In this document: positions 1-5,802 of the stretch, piece by piece
How the letters are laid out: each line of letters begins with the position of its first letter
Position numbering within the stretch: the first letter of the stretch is position 1
Source of the DNA: UBA4742 sp002403895
Lineage (GTDB): Bacteria > Actinomycetota > Acidimicrobiia > Acidimicrobiales > Acidimicrobilacustridaceae
Direction of reading: 5' to 3'
DNA length: 6,624 nucleotides
Assembly (NCBI GenBank): GCA_036823295.1
Contig: DAISGD010000093.1
Coordinates: 1 to 6,624, forward strand
Made by a program: the position numbers and the translations under genes
The notes under the pieces: generated by a model
The model's input: the letters and a program-made list of their open reading frames with translations, nothing else
Databases searched by the model: none
What the model was told of the DNA's origin: nothing

Positions 1-2
1 CG

Positions 3-127
3 CCGCGACTGATCGTCGGCGCCCCACCACCTGAACACGGCCGGCCGCTCAGCCCACGGCATCGGCCGACGGGCTGGTGGTGATCGGCAGCAACGATGGT
101 CGGCTCTACGCGATCGGCCCGCCCTGA
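3..127 (+). pseudogene. C-terminal remnant of a PQQ-like beta-propeller protein, probably frameshifted
   Basis: Reading the frame that ends at the TGA at 125-127 gives a C-terminus containing ADGLVVIGSNDGRLYAIGPP. This looks like the last blade of a PQQ-like (pyrrolo-quinoline quinone repeat) beta-propeller, where a 'DGxVxxGSxDGxLYA' strand pattern is typical. The same frame is closed upstream by a TGA at 32-34, so the propeller cannot continue leftward in that frame. The frame starting at position 3 is open from the window edge to a TGA at 81-83 and ends in residues such as RLIVGAPP. Losing one base in the C run around 51-55 would join the two into a plausible blade. It could therefore be a real pseudogene, a sequencing or assembly error, or a chance motif. 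Only about 40 codons are visible, so confidence is low. Confidence 0.35.
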
Positions 128-156
128 CCGCCATCGCCCTTTCGATGGCCAACCCC

Positions 157-162
157 TATCCT
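157..162 (+). promoter_or_regulatory. Possible -10 element of the small membrane protein gene
   Basis: TATCCT fits the actinobacterial TANNNT -10 pattern and lies about 28 bases before the first ATG of the repeat. Transcription would begin near 169, leaving a leader of about 20 bases that contains the ribosome-binding site. No convincing -35 hexamer is visible at the usual distance. This is a pattern match only. Confidence 0.25.
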
Positions 163-180
163 TCTCCCCACCGCGACTGC

Positions 181-186
181 AGAGGT
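181..186 (+). promoter_or_regulatory. Ribosome binding site before the nine-ATG start
   Basis: AGAGGT resembles the anti-Shine-Dalgarno complement GGAGGT. From the end of AGAGG (185) the spacing is 4 bases to the first ATG (190), 7 to the second (193) and 10 to the third (196). The second ATG is best placed, and the first is rather close. This site is the main reason to start the gene inside the ATG run rather than at the in-frame ATG at 145, which has no purine-rich sequence before it. Confidence 0.5.
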
Positions 187-189
187 CAG

Positions 190-228
190 ATGATGATGAT
201 GATGATGATGATGATGACGACGACGACC
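190..228 (+). repeat. Trinucleotide microsatellite (ATG)9(ACG)3ACC at a start codon
   Basis: Nine uninterrupted ATG triplets (190-216) are followed by three ACG (217-225) and one ACC (226-228). The ACG units differ from ATG by a single T-to-C change, so the tract looks like one longer triplet repeat that has partly decayed. In the gene's frame it reads nine Met then four Thr. In another frame of the same strand it gives poly-Asp, and on the other strand poly-Ile. Length change by slippage would keep the frame but alter the distance from the ribosome-binding site and the number of possible starts. Confidence 0.9.
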
Positions 229-522
229 GACCCCCGACCGGCGACCAACGCGGCCGCCAGCGCTCCGACGATCTCCGACGACGAGCTGACCGCTCTGGCG
301 CTGGCGGCTGATCCCGACATGATCGCCGACCCCGCTGGCGTCCCGTGGACGGCAGCGCTGGTCACGGCCGACGGGTTGCTGCCGGACTGGTACATGCCGG
401 CGCCGGTGACCGGACGACGGGGCTGGTGGCCCAAGATGATCGCGGCACTCGTGATCCTGGCCTTCGTCGTGATCAACGCCTTCGGCCTCTGCATCACCTA
501 CGGGTACCTCTCCCCCGCCTGA
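190..522 (+). CDS. Small single-pass membrane protein of unknown function
   Basis: I cannot assign a function. From the first ATG of the repeat it has 110 residues. From the last ATG (214) it has 102. After the Met/Thr run comes an acidic, Ala-rich, probably cytoplasmic segment with a short predicted helix (SDDELTALALAADPD). Next is a Trp/Pro-rich motif (LLPDWYMPAP), a basic stretch with two Trp (TGRRGWWPK), and one hydrophobic helix of about 20 residues (from MIAALVILAF to about GLCITYG) ending almost at the C-terminus. Arg and Lys before the helix suggest the N-terminus is inside, making it a tail-anchored protein. The LPDWYMPAP-to-GLCITYG arrangement looks like a conserved small actinobacterial membrane protein, but that is an impression from memory. 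It appears monocistronic: 104 bases with possible hairpins separate it from the next gene. An ATG at 145 would add 15 residues but lacks a ribosome-binding site. Confidence 0.72.
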   Translation: MMMMMMMMMTTTTDPRPATNAAASAPTISDDELTALALAADPDMIADPAGVPWTAALVTADGLLPDWYMPAPVTGRRGWWPKMIAALVILAFVVINAFGLCITYGYLSPA

Positions 523-545
523 TCGGCGGGCCCAAGGACCCCGCC
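514..545 (+). terminator. Two mutually exclusive GC hairpins after the small gene; weak terminator candidate
   Basis: GGCGGG (525-530) can pair with CCCGCC upstream (514-519, loop TGATC containing the stop codon) or with CCCGCC downstream (540-545, loop of nine bases). The downstream hairpin is placed as a terminator but is followed by only two T residues, so it is not a classical rho-independent site. Six base pairs is modest in such GC-rich DNA. Confidence 0.3.
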
Positions 546-598
546 TTGACCGACGGCCCCTCTGTTCTCTAGTTTGTCCATGTAGTCACTTGTAAATG
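546..598 (+). promoter_or_regulatory. Promoter-like AT-richer region upstream of the TauE/SafE gene
   Basis: The 104-base gap 523-626 holds no gene. Its centre (about 561-600) is clearly richer in A and T than the surrounding DNA. TTGACC (546-551) with TCTAGT (568-573) gives a -35/-10-like pair with 16-base spacing. A second AT-rich stretch, TTGTAAATG, ends at 598. Which of these is used cannot be decided by eye. A start near 580 or 605 would leave a short leader with the CGGAG ribosome-binding site at 618-622. Confidence 0.3.
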
Positions 599-626
599 AC
601 CCGACAACCTGGCGACTCGGAGCACC

Positions 627-1538
627 ATGCACATCGATTGGGCCTTGGCGCTCGCCGGCGCCGGCGTCGGATTCATTGTCGGCCTGACCGGCATGGGCGG
701 CGGGGCGCTCATGACCCCGATGCTCGTCCTGGTGTTCGGCATCAGCCCCGCCGCAGCCGTGTCCAGCGATCTGGTCGCCGCGGTGATCATGAAGCCGATC
801 GGCGGCGGCGTTCACCTTCGACGGGGCACGGTCAACCTGCAACTAGTCAAATGGCTGGTGGTGGGTTCGGTCCCGACCGCGTTCCTCAGCGTCTGGGCCC
901 TGCAGCACTTCGCCAATCCGGCGCGAGTCAATACGGTCGTGCAGTACTCGGTCGGTGCCGCCCTGCTACTCGCCTCAGTGGCCATGGTGGCCAAGGGTGC
1001 GTTCTCCGGCCGCCGCCGAGAGGGTGGCTCGGCGGGTCCGATCGCCATCCACCCGGCGCGCACGGTGATGATCGGCGCCTTCGGCGGAGCGGTAGTGGGC
1101 CTCACCTCGGTGGGGTCCGGCTCGCTCATGATGGTGCTGTTGATGATCCTCTACCCCACCCTGGTCGCCTCCGAACTGGTCGGAACCGACCTGGTCCAGG
1201 CCATTCCCCTCGTCGCCTCCGCCGCCCTGGCCCACATGCTGTTCGGCCAGGTCGAGCTGGGGGTGACCACCTCGCTGGTCGTGGGCTCGGTGCCCGGCGT
1301 GTACCTCGGAGCCCGACTCTCGTCCCGCAGCCCCGACCACATCATCCGGCCCATCCTGGCCATGGTGCTCATCTTGTCGGGGCTCAAGATGCTGCACGTG
1401 TCGACAGCCGTGGTGGGGGCCCTCGGCGTGGTGCTGGCCGCGGCGGCCGCGGTCATGATCGTCCGCGGTGGTCGCCCCGACACTGACTCGGGCCCCGACG
1501 TCGACCAACCGCAGTTAGCGCCCGGCCCGCAGCCCTGA
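627..1538 (+). CDS. TauE/SafE family (DUF81) membrane transporter
   Basis: This is a 303-residue integral membrane protein of the TauE/SafE family. Members move sulfite, sulfonates or related small anions and organic acids across the cytoplasmic membrane. The substrate here cannot be read from sequence. The family's internal duplication is plain: VGLTGMGGGALM (from residue 18) matches VGLTSVGSGSLM (from 157), SSDLVAAV (46-53) matches GTDLVQAI (186-193), and LVVGSVP occurs identically at 77-83 and 217-223. The halves are therefore offset by about 140 residues. They are joined by a basic hydrophilic loop (about 128-145) that is probably cytoplasmic. About eight helices are expected, and the C-terminal tail is hydrophilic (from about residue 270). 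The length suits the family. The ATG is preceded by CGGAG at 618-622, four bases away. It is convergent with the monooxygenase gene, 19 bases between stops. There is no sulfur-metabolism gene beside it to support a sulfite role. Confidence 0.93.
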   Translation: MHIDWALALAGAGVGFIVGLTGMGGGALMTPMLVLVFGISPAAAVSSDLVAAVIMKPIGGGVHLRRGTVNLQLVKWLVVGSVPTAFLSVWALQHFANPARVNTVVQYSVGAALLLASVAMVAKGAFSGRRREGGSAGPIAIHPARTVMIGAFGGAVVGLTSVGSGSLMMVLLMILYPTLVASELVGTDLVQAIPLVASAALAHMLFGQVELGVTTSLVVGSVPGVYLGARLSSRSPDHIIRPILAMVLILSGLKMLHVSTAVVGALGVVLAAAAAVMIVRGGRPDTDSGPDVDQPQLAPGPQP

Positions 1539-1541
1539 GCC

Positions 1542-1561
1542 CTGAGCCCCGTTTCGGTCAG
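1542..1561. terminator. Weak bidirectional hairpin between convergent genes
   Basis: CTGA (1542-1545) and TCAG (1558-1561) enclose CCG-TTT-CGG (1549-1557), giving about seven base pairs with a three-base bulge on the left arm. It spans the short gap between the transporter and monooxygenase stop codons. There is no T-tract on either strand. Location is the main argument for it. Confidence 0.25.
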
Positions 1562-3177
1562 CTCGTCAGGACGAAGCCCTCGTAGTCGTTGGCGGCGATT
1601 GCCGCGCACTGCTCGGCATAGGGCGGGAAGCCGATCAGGGGCATGAACACCCGTGGTTTGCCCGGGACGTTGGCGCCGAGGTACCAGGAGTTGCAGCGGG
1701 GATAGAGGGTGAAGTCGGCGATCGCGTTGACGTAGTCGACCCATTCGTCCTGGGCGGGGGTGGTCGCCTCGATGGTGCGGTAGTCGTGGTCGCGGAGATA
1801 GGCCACGCAATCGGAGATCCATTCGGCGTGCTGCTCGATGGACGTGATCATGTTGGTCAGCACCGACGGGCTCCCGGGCCCGGTGATGGTGAACAGGTTG
1901 GGGAATCCGGACACCCCCAAGCCGAGCAGCGTGCGCGGCCCCTCGGACCACGCATCGCGCAGGGTCACGCCATCGCGTCCCCGGATGTCGACGGCCAGGA
2001 GCGCCCCCGTCATGGCATCGAAGCCGGTGGCGAACACGATGCAGTCGAAGTCGTAGTCCGTGTCACCCACCCTCAGCCCGCCGGGCGTGAGCTCCGAGAT
2101 CGGCGTCTCGCTCACGTCGACCAGCGTCACGTTGGGTCGGTTGAACGTCTCGTAGTAACCGGTATCCACGCACAGGCGCTTGCACCCGATGACCGTCCGC
2201 GGCGTAAGGAGTTCGGCCACCGCCGGGTCGGTCACCGTCTGGCGGATCTTGTCCCGCACGAACTCGGCCGCCATCTCGTTGGCTTCGGTTTCGATGAGCA
2301 GGTCACCGTAGGCCCCCAAGAACTGGAGCCCACCGCGCTCCCACCGCGCTTCGAACTGGGCCGCACGTTCTGCAGGATCGGCCACCAGGGCGGAATCTTC
2401 GTTGCCGGGGTGGCGCGACCCGAAGCCCACCAACGCTTGACGATTGCCGGCCCGGAGCCCGGCATAGTCGGCCTTGATCTCGGCCTCTTCCGCCGGGTCA
2501 AGCGGGGCGTTGTGAGCCGGCACCGCGTAGGTGGCGGTGCGCTGGAACACCACAAGCTGATCAGCCTCCTGGGCGATCAGCGGGATGCTCTGGAGGGCCG
2601 AGGAGCCGGTGCCGATCACGCCGACCCGCTTGCCGGTGAAATCGACCCCCTCGTGGGGCCAGCGACCGGTGTGGTACGTCTCACCGCGGAAACTGTCGAG
2701 ACCGGGGAAATCGGGCGTGTTCGTCGACGACAGGCAGCCGGTGGCCATGATCAGGAACTGCGCCGACACCTCAGCACCCGCTTCGGTGCGGACCGTCCAG
2801 CGCAGGCTCGCCTCGTCGAACAAGGCGCTGGTCGCCCGCGTGTCGAACCGCATGTCCCGACGCAGGTCGAAGCGATCGGCGACGTGGTTGAGGTAGCTCA
2901 GGATCTCGGCTTGGGGCGCGTAGCGCTCGGTCCACTCCCACTCCTGTTGCAACTCCTCGGAGAAGCCATAGGAGTACTCCATGCTCTCCACGTCGCAACG
3001 GGCCCCCGGGTAACGATTCCAGTACCAGGTCCCGCCCACGTCACTGCCCGCTTCGAACACGCGGGCGGTAAATCCCAGATCCCGCAGGTGATGGAGCATG
3101 CACATGCCCCCAAACCCCGCCCCCACGATCACGGCGTCGAAATCCTCGGCTGCGCGCCCCGTCTGAGATTCGCTCAT
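1558..3177 (-). CDS. Flavin-containing monooxygenase, type I Baeyer-Villiger (CHMO/PAMO-like)
   Basis: This cytoplasmic FAD and NADPH enzyme is expected to insert oxygen next to a ketone, giving an ester or lactone (cyclohexanone or phenylacetone monooxygenase type). In the 539-residue product the FAD dinucleotide motif GAGFGG is at 19-24, followed by the ribose-binding acid E42. The motif GGTWYWNRYPGARCD (48-62) carries the family Asp at 62. The Baeyer-Villiger fingerprint FxGxxxHxxxWP is exact at 163-174. The NADPH motif GTGSSA is at 189-194, with R213 in the QRT segment that contacts the cofactor phosphate in relatives. K333-R334 (GCKR) matches the catalytic Arg region of PAMO. ATGFD is at 383-387, and a C-terminal GANVPGKPR is present. 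Length and motif order suit a complete functional enzyme. I chose the ATG at 3177 because AGGGGGG lies just upstream. An in-frame start at 3234 would add 19 unconserved residues. The gene diverges from the ABC operon across 113 bases. The substrate is unknown. Confidence 0.93.
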   Translation of the reverse strand: MSESQTGRAAEDFDAVIVGAGFGGMCMLHHLRDLGFTARVFEAGSDVGGTWYWNRYPGARCDVESMEYSYGFSEELQQEWEWTERYAPQAEILSYLNHVADRFDLRRDMRFDTRATSALFDEASLRWTVRTEAGAEVSAQFLIMATGCLSSTNTPDFPGLDSFRGETYHTGRWPHEGVDFTGKRVGVIGTGSSALQSIPLIAQEADQLVVFQRTATYAVPAHNAPLDPAEEAEIKADYAGLRAGNRQALVGFGSRHPGNEDSALVADPAERAAQFEARWERGGLQFLGAYGDLLIETEANEMAAEFVRDKIRQTVTDPAVAELLTPRTVIGCKRLCVDTGYYETFNRPNVTLVDVSETPISELTPGGLRVGDTDYDFDCIVFATGFDAMTGALLAVDIRGRDGVTLRDAWSEGPRTLLGLGVSGFPNLFTITGPGSPSVLTNMITSIEQHAEWISDCVAYLRDHDYRTIEATTPAQDEWVDYVNAIADFTLYPRCNSWYLGANVPGKPRVFMPLIGFPPYAEQCAAIAANDYEGFVLTS

Positions 3178-3290
3178 TGGCCCCCCTGGCTCGGCGCCGC
3201 CATCCTGACACAGGGACCCAACCGTTGATCCCACGGGTGCGCCATCACCGATACCGCCATCGTGTCCGCGAGCCGCCGTACCATCGCCGC
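3178..3290. promoter_or_regulatory. Divergent promoter region between monooxygenase and ABC operon
   Basis: These 113 bases must hold the promoters of both divergent genes. On the + strand TACCAT (3279-3284) fits TANNNT and would start transcription at about 3291, exactly on the GTG of the ATPase gene, as in leaderless actinobacterial mRNAs. There is no ribosome-binding site before that GTG. An imperfect palindrome, CCGTTGATCCCACGG (3222-3236, four-base arms CCGT/ACGG), could be an operator, but the arms are short. The monooxygenase promoter is not obvious. No regulator gene lies in the window. Confidence 0.4.
3181..3187 (-). promoter_or_regulatory. Strong ribosome binding site of the monooxygenase
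   Basis: On the minus strand AGGGGGG lies three to four bases before the ATG at 3177-3175. It is the only good purine-rich site near the gene's possible starts and decides in favour of the 539-residue product. Confidence 0.6.
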
Positions 3291-4229
3291 GTGCCCAGTG
3301 CAGCTCCGGCCATTGCCACCAACGGTCTCACCAAGCGATTCGGGCCCCTCACCGCGCTCGACCGCCTGACGCTCGAAGTCCCGGTCGGCGAGGTCTTCGG
3401 TTTCCTGGGCCCGAACGGTGCCGGGAAGTCAACCACCCTGCGCCTCCTGCTCGGCCTCATTGCGCCGAGCGCGGGCTCCGCCTCGGTTATGGGCATCGAT
3501 GTGGGAGACGTGCGTGAGGCCCACCGCCACCTGGCCTATGTGCCTGGCGACGTGAGTCTGTGGCCCAAGCTCACGGGGCAGGAGTGCCTCGAGTTGTTCG
3601 GCAACCTGCACGGGTCAATCGATCTCGCCTTCCGGGCCGAGCTCATCGAGCGATTCGAGCTCGACCCGTCCAAGCGGGCGAGGGCCTATTCGAAGGGCAA
3701 CCGCCAGAAGGTGGCGCTCGTCGCCGCGTTCGCCACCCGGGCCGATGTCTTGTTGCTGGACGAGCCGACCAGCGGGCTCGATCCGCTGATGGAACGCGAG
3801 TTCCGCCAGTGTGTGCAGGCGGCACGCGACCGGGGCCAGACCATCTTCTTGTCCTCCCACCTCCTCTCGGAGGTCGAACAGGTGTGCACCCGGGTGGGCA
3901 TCCTCCGCCAGGGCGCCCTGGTGGACGTGGCTTCCATCGACGGGCTGCGGGCCCTGCACGCCATGTCGTTGGAAATCGACTTCGCGGAAGGCACCAAACC
4001 GGAGGTTCCCGACCTGACCGGCGTCGCCGGTGTGGCCCGGGTTGAGCGCACGGCAGTGGGCGTGCGCATCGCCCTGAACGGGCCGCCGGGACCGGTGCTT
4101 CGAGCCATCGATCACCTTCCCATTGCCGCGCTGCGCTCGGAGGAGGCGTCGCTGGAGGAGATCTTCCTCGCCTACTACGGCACGCCATCCGAGGAGGGCG
4201 CGGCACCTGGCCGAGCCAACCATGCATAG
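3291..4229 (+). CDS. ABC-2 type exporter ATP-binding protein (DrrA-like)
   Basis: This is the cytoplasmic ATPase subunit that powers export through the permease encoded just downstream. In the 312-residue product, Walker A GPNGAGKST is at 40-48. The Q-loop region YVPGDVSLWP (83-92) has Gly where the usual Gln sits. The signature YSKGNRQKV (133-141) replaces LSGGQ. Walker B with D-loop LLLDEPTSGLD ends at about 164, and the switch His is H190 in SSHLLSEVEQ. A C-terminal domain of about 100 residues ends in SLEEIFLAYYG, as in drug, polyketide and lipid exporters. The YSKGNRQKV form is one I associate with actinobacterial antibiotic-exporter ATPases. The GTG at 3291 was chosen because conserved sequence begins some ten residues later and a -10-like TACCAT precedes it. 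The frame stays open up to an ATG at 3177, but that extension is Arg/Pro-rich, unconserved and overlaps the divergent promoter. The last codons overlap the permease start by eight bases, indicating translational coupling. Confidence 0.92.
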   Translation: MPSAAPAIATNGLTKRFGPLTALDRLTLEVPVGEVFGFLGPNGAGKSTTLRLLLGLIAPSAGSASVMGIDVGDVREAHRHLAYVPGDVSLWPKLTGQECLELFGNLHGSIDLAFRAELIERFELDPSKRARAYSKGNRQKVALVAAFATRADVLLLDEPTSGLDPLMEREFRQCVQAARDRGQTIFLSSHLLSEVEQVCTRVGILRQGALVDVASIDGLRALHAMSLEIDFAEGTKPEVPDLTGVAGVARVERTAVGVRIALNGPPGPVLRAIDHLPIAALRSEEASLEEIFLAYYGTPSEEGAAPGRANHA

Positions 4230-5802
4230 CCCCGGTCAGGCGCTCACCCGACTGGCGGTGCGTACCATCCGCACCAGTGCGCTGGTGGTCGCGGTGACGG
4301 CGGCCGCGCTCGTCTACGCCGGGCTGAAGGCGGTGACCACCAGTGCCGCGGTGCGGTCGCTCGACCTCTCCTCGCTCGTGGACAATCCGGCCATTCGGGC
4401 ACTGTATGGCCGGGCCTACGACCTGTCGGTCCCCGGCGGGTTCGTGGTCTGGCGCTACGGCCAAACAGTCACCGTCATCGTGGCGTTGTGGGCGTCGCTG
4501 ACCATCACCCGGCTGCTGCGCGGCGACGAGGAGAAGGGGCGGTCCGATCTCGTGCTGGCCGGCCAGGTGACGCCCACGGGGCTGATTGCCACCGATCTGA
4601 CGGTGGTGGCCGGTGCCTGCCTCCTCGGCACCTTGACGCTCACCGGGGTATTCGCGGTCATGGGCGAGTCGCTGGGGGCCAGTGCCCTGTTCAGCGCCGG
4701 CACCGGCCTGGTCATGCTCGCCTTCGCCGCCGTCGGCGCGGTGACCTCCCAGCTGTTCACCCAACGGCGCCGAGCCGCCGGCACCGCTGGGTTGGCGGTG
4801 GCCGCCGGCTACGGCATCCGCATGCTGAGCGACGGATCGGCGATCTGGTCCTGGACCCGGTGGGTGACGCCGTTCGGGTGGCTCGAGGCCCTACAGCCCT
4901 TCGCGGGCAACCACCCCGCCCCGCTCGCGCTGCTGGTCGCCCTCCCGGTTCTGCTCCTGATGGCCGCCATCGCGCTCGCTCGCCGGCGCGACGTCGGCGA
5001 GGGGGTGCTGCGCGACTCCCAGACCGCCGAACCACGGCGGACGGGCCTGCGCCACGCTGGTGCCTTCGCGGCGCGGGAGCGCGTCGGTGGGGTCATCGCC
5101 TGGTCCGTCGGGCTCGGGGCCTACGGCCTGGTCATCGGCGTCATCACCGGCGCGTTCGTCGACTTCATCGCCACGTCGGCGTCGTTCGCCCAATATGCCA
5201 AGGGATTCGGCATGAGCGACCTCGCCTCGCCGGCCGGGTTCGTGGCCACCATGGACTCGCTGATGGCCGTGGTCCTGGCCGCCTACGCCATCAGTTCGGT
5301 CCGCCTGCTGTGGGATGACGAGGAGGACCGCCGCTTGGACCCGGTCTTCGCCGCCCCCATCTCCCGGCTCCGATGGTTGGGGGCGGCCACGGCCGCGACC
5401 GGCGGGGCCGTGATCGTCATGACGCTGGTGGTGGCGTTCGCCACGTGGACCGGGGTGAACCTCGGCAGTTCGTCGCTGTCACTCCACGACTCGCTGGCGG
5501 GAATCGGGAACACGCTGCCGCTGGTGGTGGTGTTCACCGGGCTGGCCGTGTTGTGCCACGGCGTGCGGCCCCAGTTCACCACCGCCGCCGTCAGCGGGCT
5601 GCTGGTGGCCTCGTACCTACTCAGCTTCCTCGCCCCCGCCCTGCACTGGCCGAACTGGGTGGTGAGCCTGTCGCCGTTCCACCACCTGGCCCTCGTGCCG
5701 GTGCAGCCGGTGGCGTGGGCCGCCACCGCGGCGATGGTGGGCATCGGGCTCATGGCCGGAGGTCTCGGCGCGGTGGCCTACCGCCACCGAGACCTCGCCT
5801 AG
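4222..5802 (+). CDS. ABC-2 type exporter permease with duplicated halves
   Basis: This membrane subunit of 526 residues is the partner of the preceding ATPase. It resembles the large permeases annotated as exporters of polyketide antibiotics, in which two six-helix ABC-2 domains are fused. I count about 12 hydrophobic segments, near 18-35, 83-100, 121-145, 158-178, 185-203, 233-252, 292-314, 344-360, 386-408, 432-449, 453-474 and 496-519. The halves are related: RLLRGDEEKGRSDLVLAG (97-114) matches RLLWDDEEDRRLDPVFAAP (361-379), both after a helix. WTRWVTPFGWLEALQPF (211-227) matches WPNWVVSLSPFHHLALVP (476-493). The fused halves suggest that one permease chain with two ATPase chains makes the transporter. 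The start is the ATG in ATGCATAG, where ATG precedes the ATPase stop TAG, so translation is probably coupled. The open frame extends further left (to 4123) only inside ATPase coding sequence. Substrate is unknown; hydrophobic drugs, polyketides or lipids are typical. Confidence 0.9.
   Translation: MHSPGQALTRLAVRTIRTSALVVAVTAAALVYAGLKAVTTSAAVRSLDLSSLVDNPAIRALYGRAYDLSVPGGFVVWRYGQTVTVIVALWASLTITRLLRGDEEKGRSDLVLAGQVTPTGLIATDLTVVAGACLLGTLTLTGVFAVMGESLGASALFSAGTGLVMLAFAAVGAVTSQLFTQRRRAAGTAGLAVAAGYGIRMLSDGSAIWSWTRWVTPFGWLEALQPFAGNHPAPLALLVALPVLLLMAAIALARRRDVGEGVLRDSQTAEPRRTGLRHAGAFAARERVGGVIAWSVGLGAYGLVIGVITGAFVDFIATSASFAQYAKGFGMSDLASPAGFVATMDSLMAVVLAAYAISSVRLLWDDEEDRRLDPVFAAPISRLRWLGAATAATGGAVIVMTLVVAFATWTGVNLGSSSLSLHDSLAGIGNTLPLVVVFTGLAVLCHGVRPQFTTAAVSGLLVASYLLSFLAPALHWPNWVVSLSPFHHLALVPVQPVAWAATAAMVGIGLMAGGLGAVAYRHRDLA
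5761..5794. terminator. Strong hairpin inside the permease 3' end, terminator for the convergent oxidase
   Basis: GGTCTCGG (5761-5768) pairs perfectly with CCGAGACC (5787-5794). Inside it GCGGT (5770-5774) pairs with ACCGC (5780-5784) around a five-base loop. The two stems are separated by only a 1x2 internal loop, for 13 base pairs in total. On the minus strand it starts five bases after the oxidase stop codon, an ideal terminator position. On the plus strand it falls just before the permease stop. Neither side has a clear T-tract, as is common in actinobacterial terminators. Confidence 0.5.

Noticed and set aside
96..311. Open frame encoding a poly-Asp run across the ATG repeat
   Set aside because: It is the repeat read in another frame. 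The rest is Arg/Asp-rich without family features, it has no ribosome-binding site, and it overlaps the better supported small membrane protein.
186..497. Minus-strand open frame ending in poly-Ile
   Set aside because: It is the complement of the ATG repeat and of the small membrane protein gene. No recognisable domain and no start signal.
1532..1545. Tandem GCCCTGA GCCCTGA at the transporter stop
   Set aside because: Two seven-base copies only. Probably a small local duplication with no visible role.
1786..3228. Long plus-strand open frame of 480 codons opposite the monooxygenase
   Set aside because: Composition is His/Arg/Gly-rich antisense of a GC-rich gene. The opposite strand carries every Baeyer-Villiger motif.
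3178..3234. N-terminal extension of the monooxygenase to an ATG at 3234
   Set aside because: The added 19 residues are unlike the family, and the strong ribosome-binding site at 3181-3187 lies directly before the ATG at 3177.
3177..3290. N-terminal extension of the ABC ATPase to an ATG at 3177
   Set aside because: It would fill the divergent promoter region with Arg/Pro-rich, non-family sequence and overlap the monooxygenase start.
3643..4764. Long minus-strand open frame of 373 codons opposite the ABC genes
   Set aside because: Low-complexity Arg/Gly/Pro-rich shadow spanning two clearly real, overlapping genes on the plus strand.
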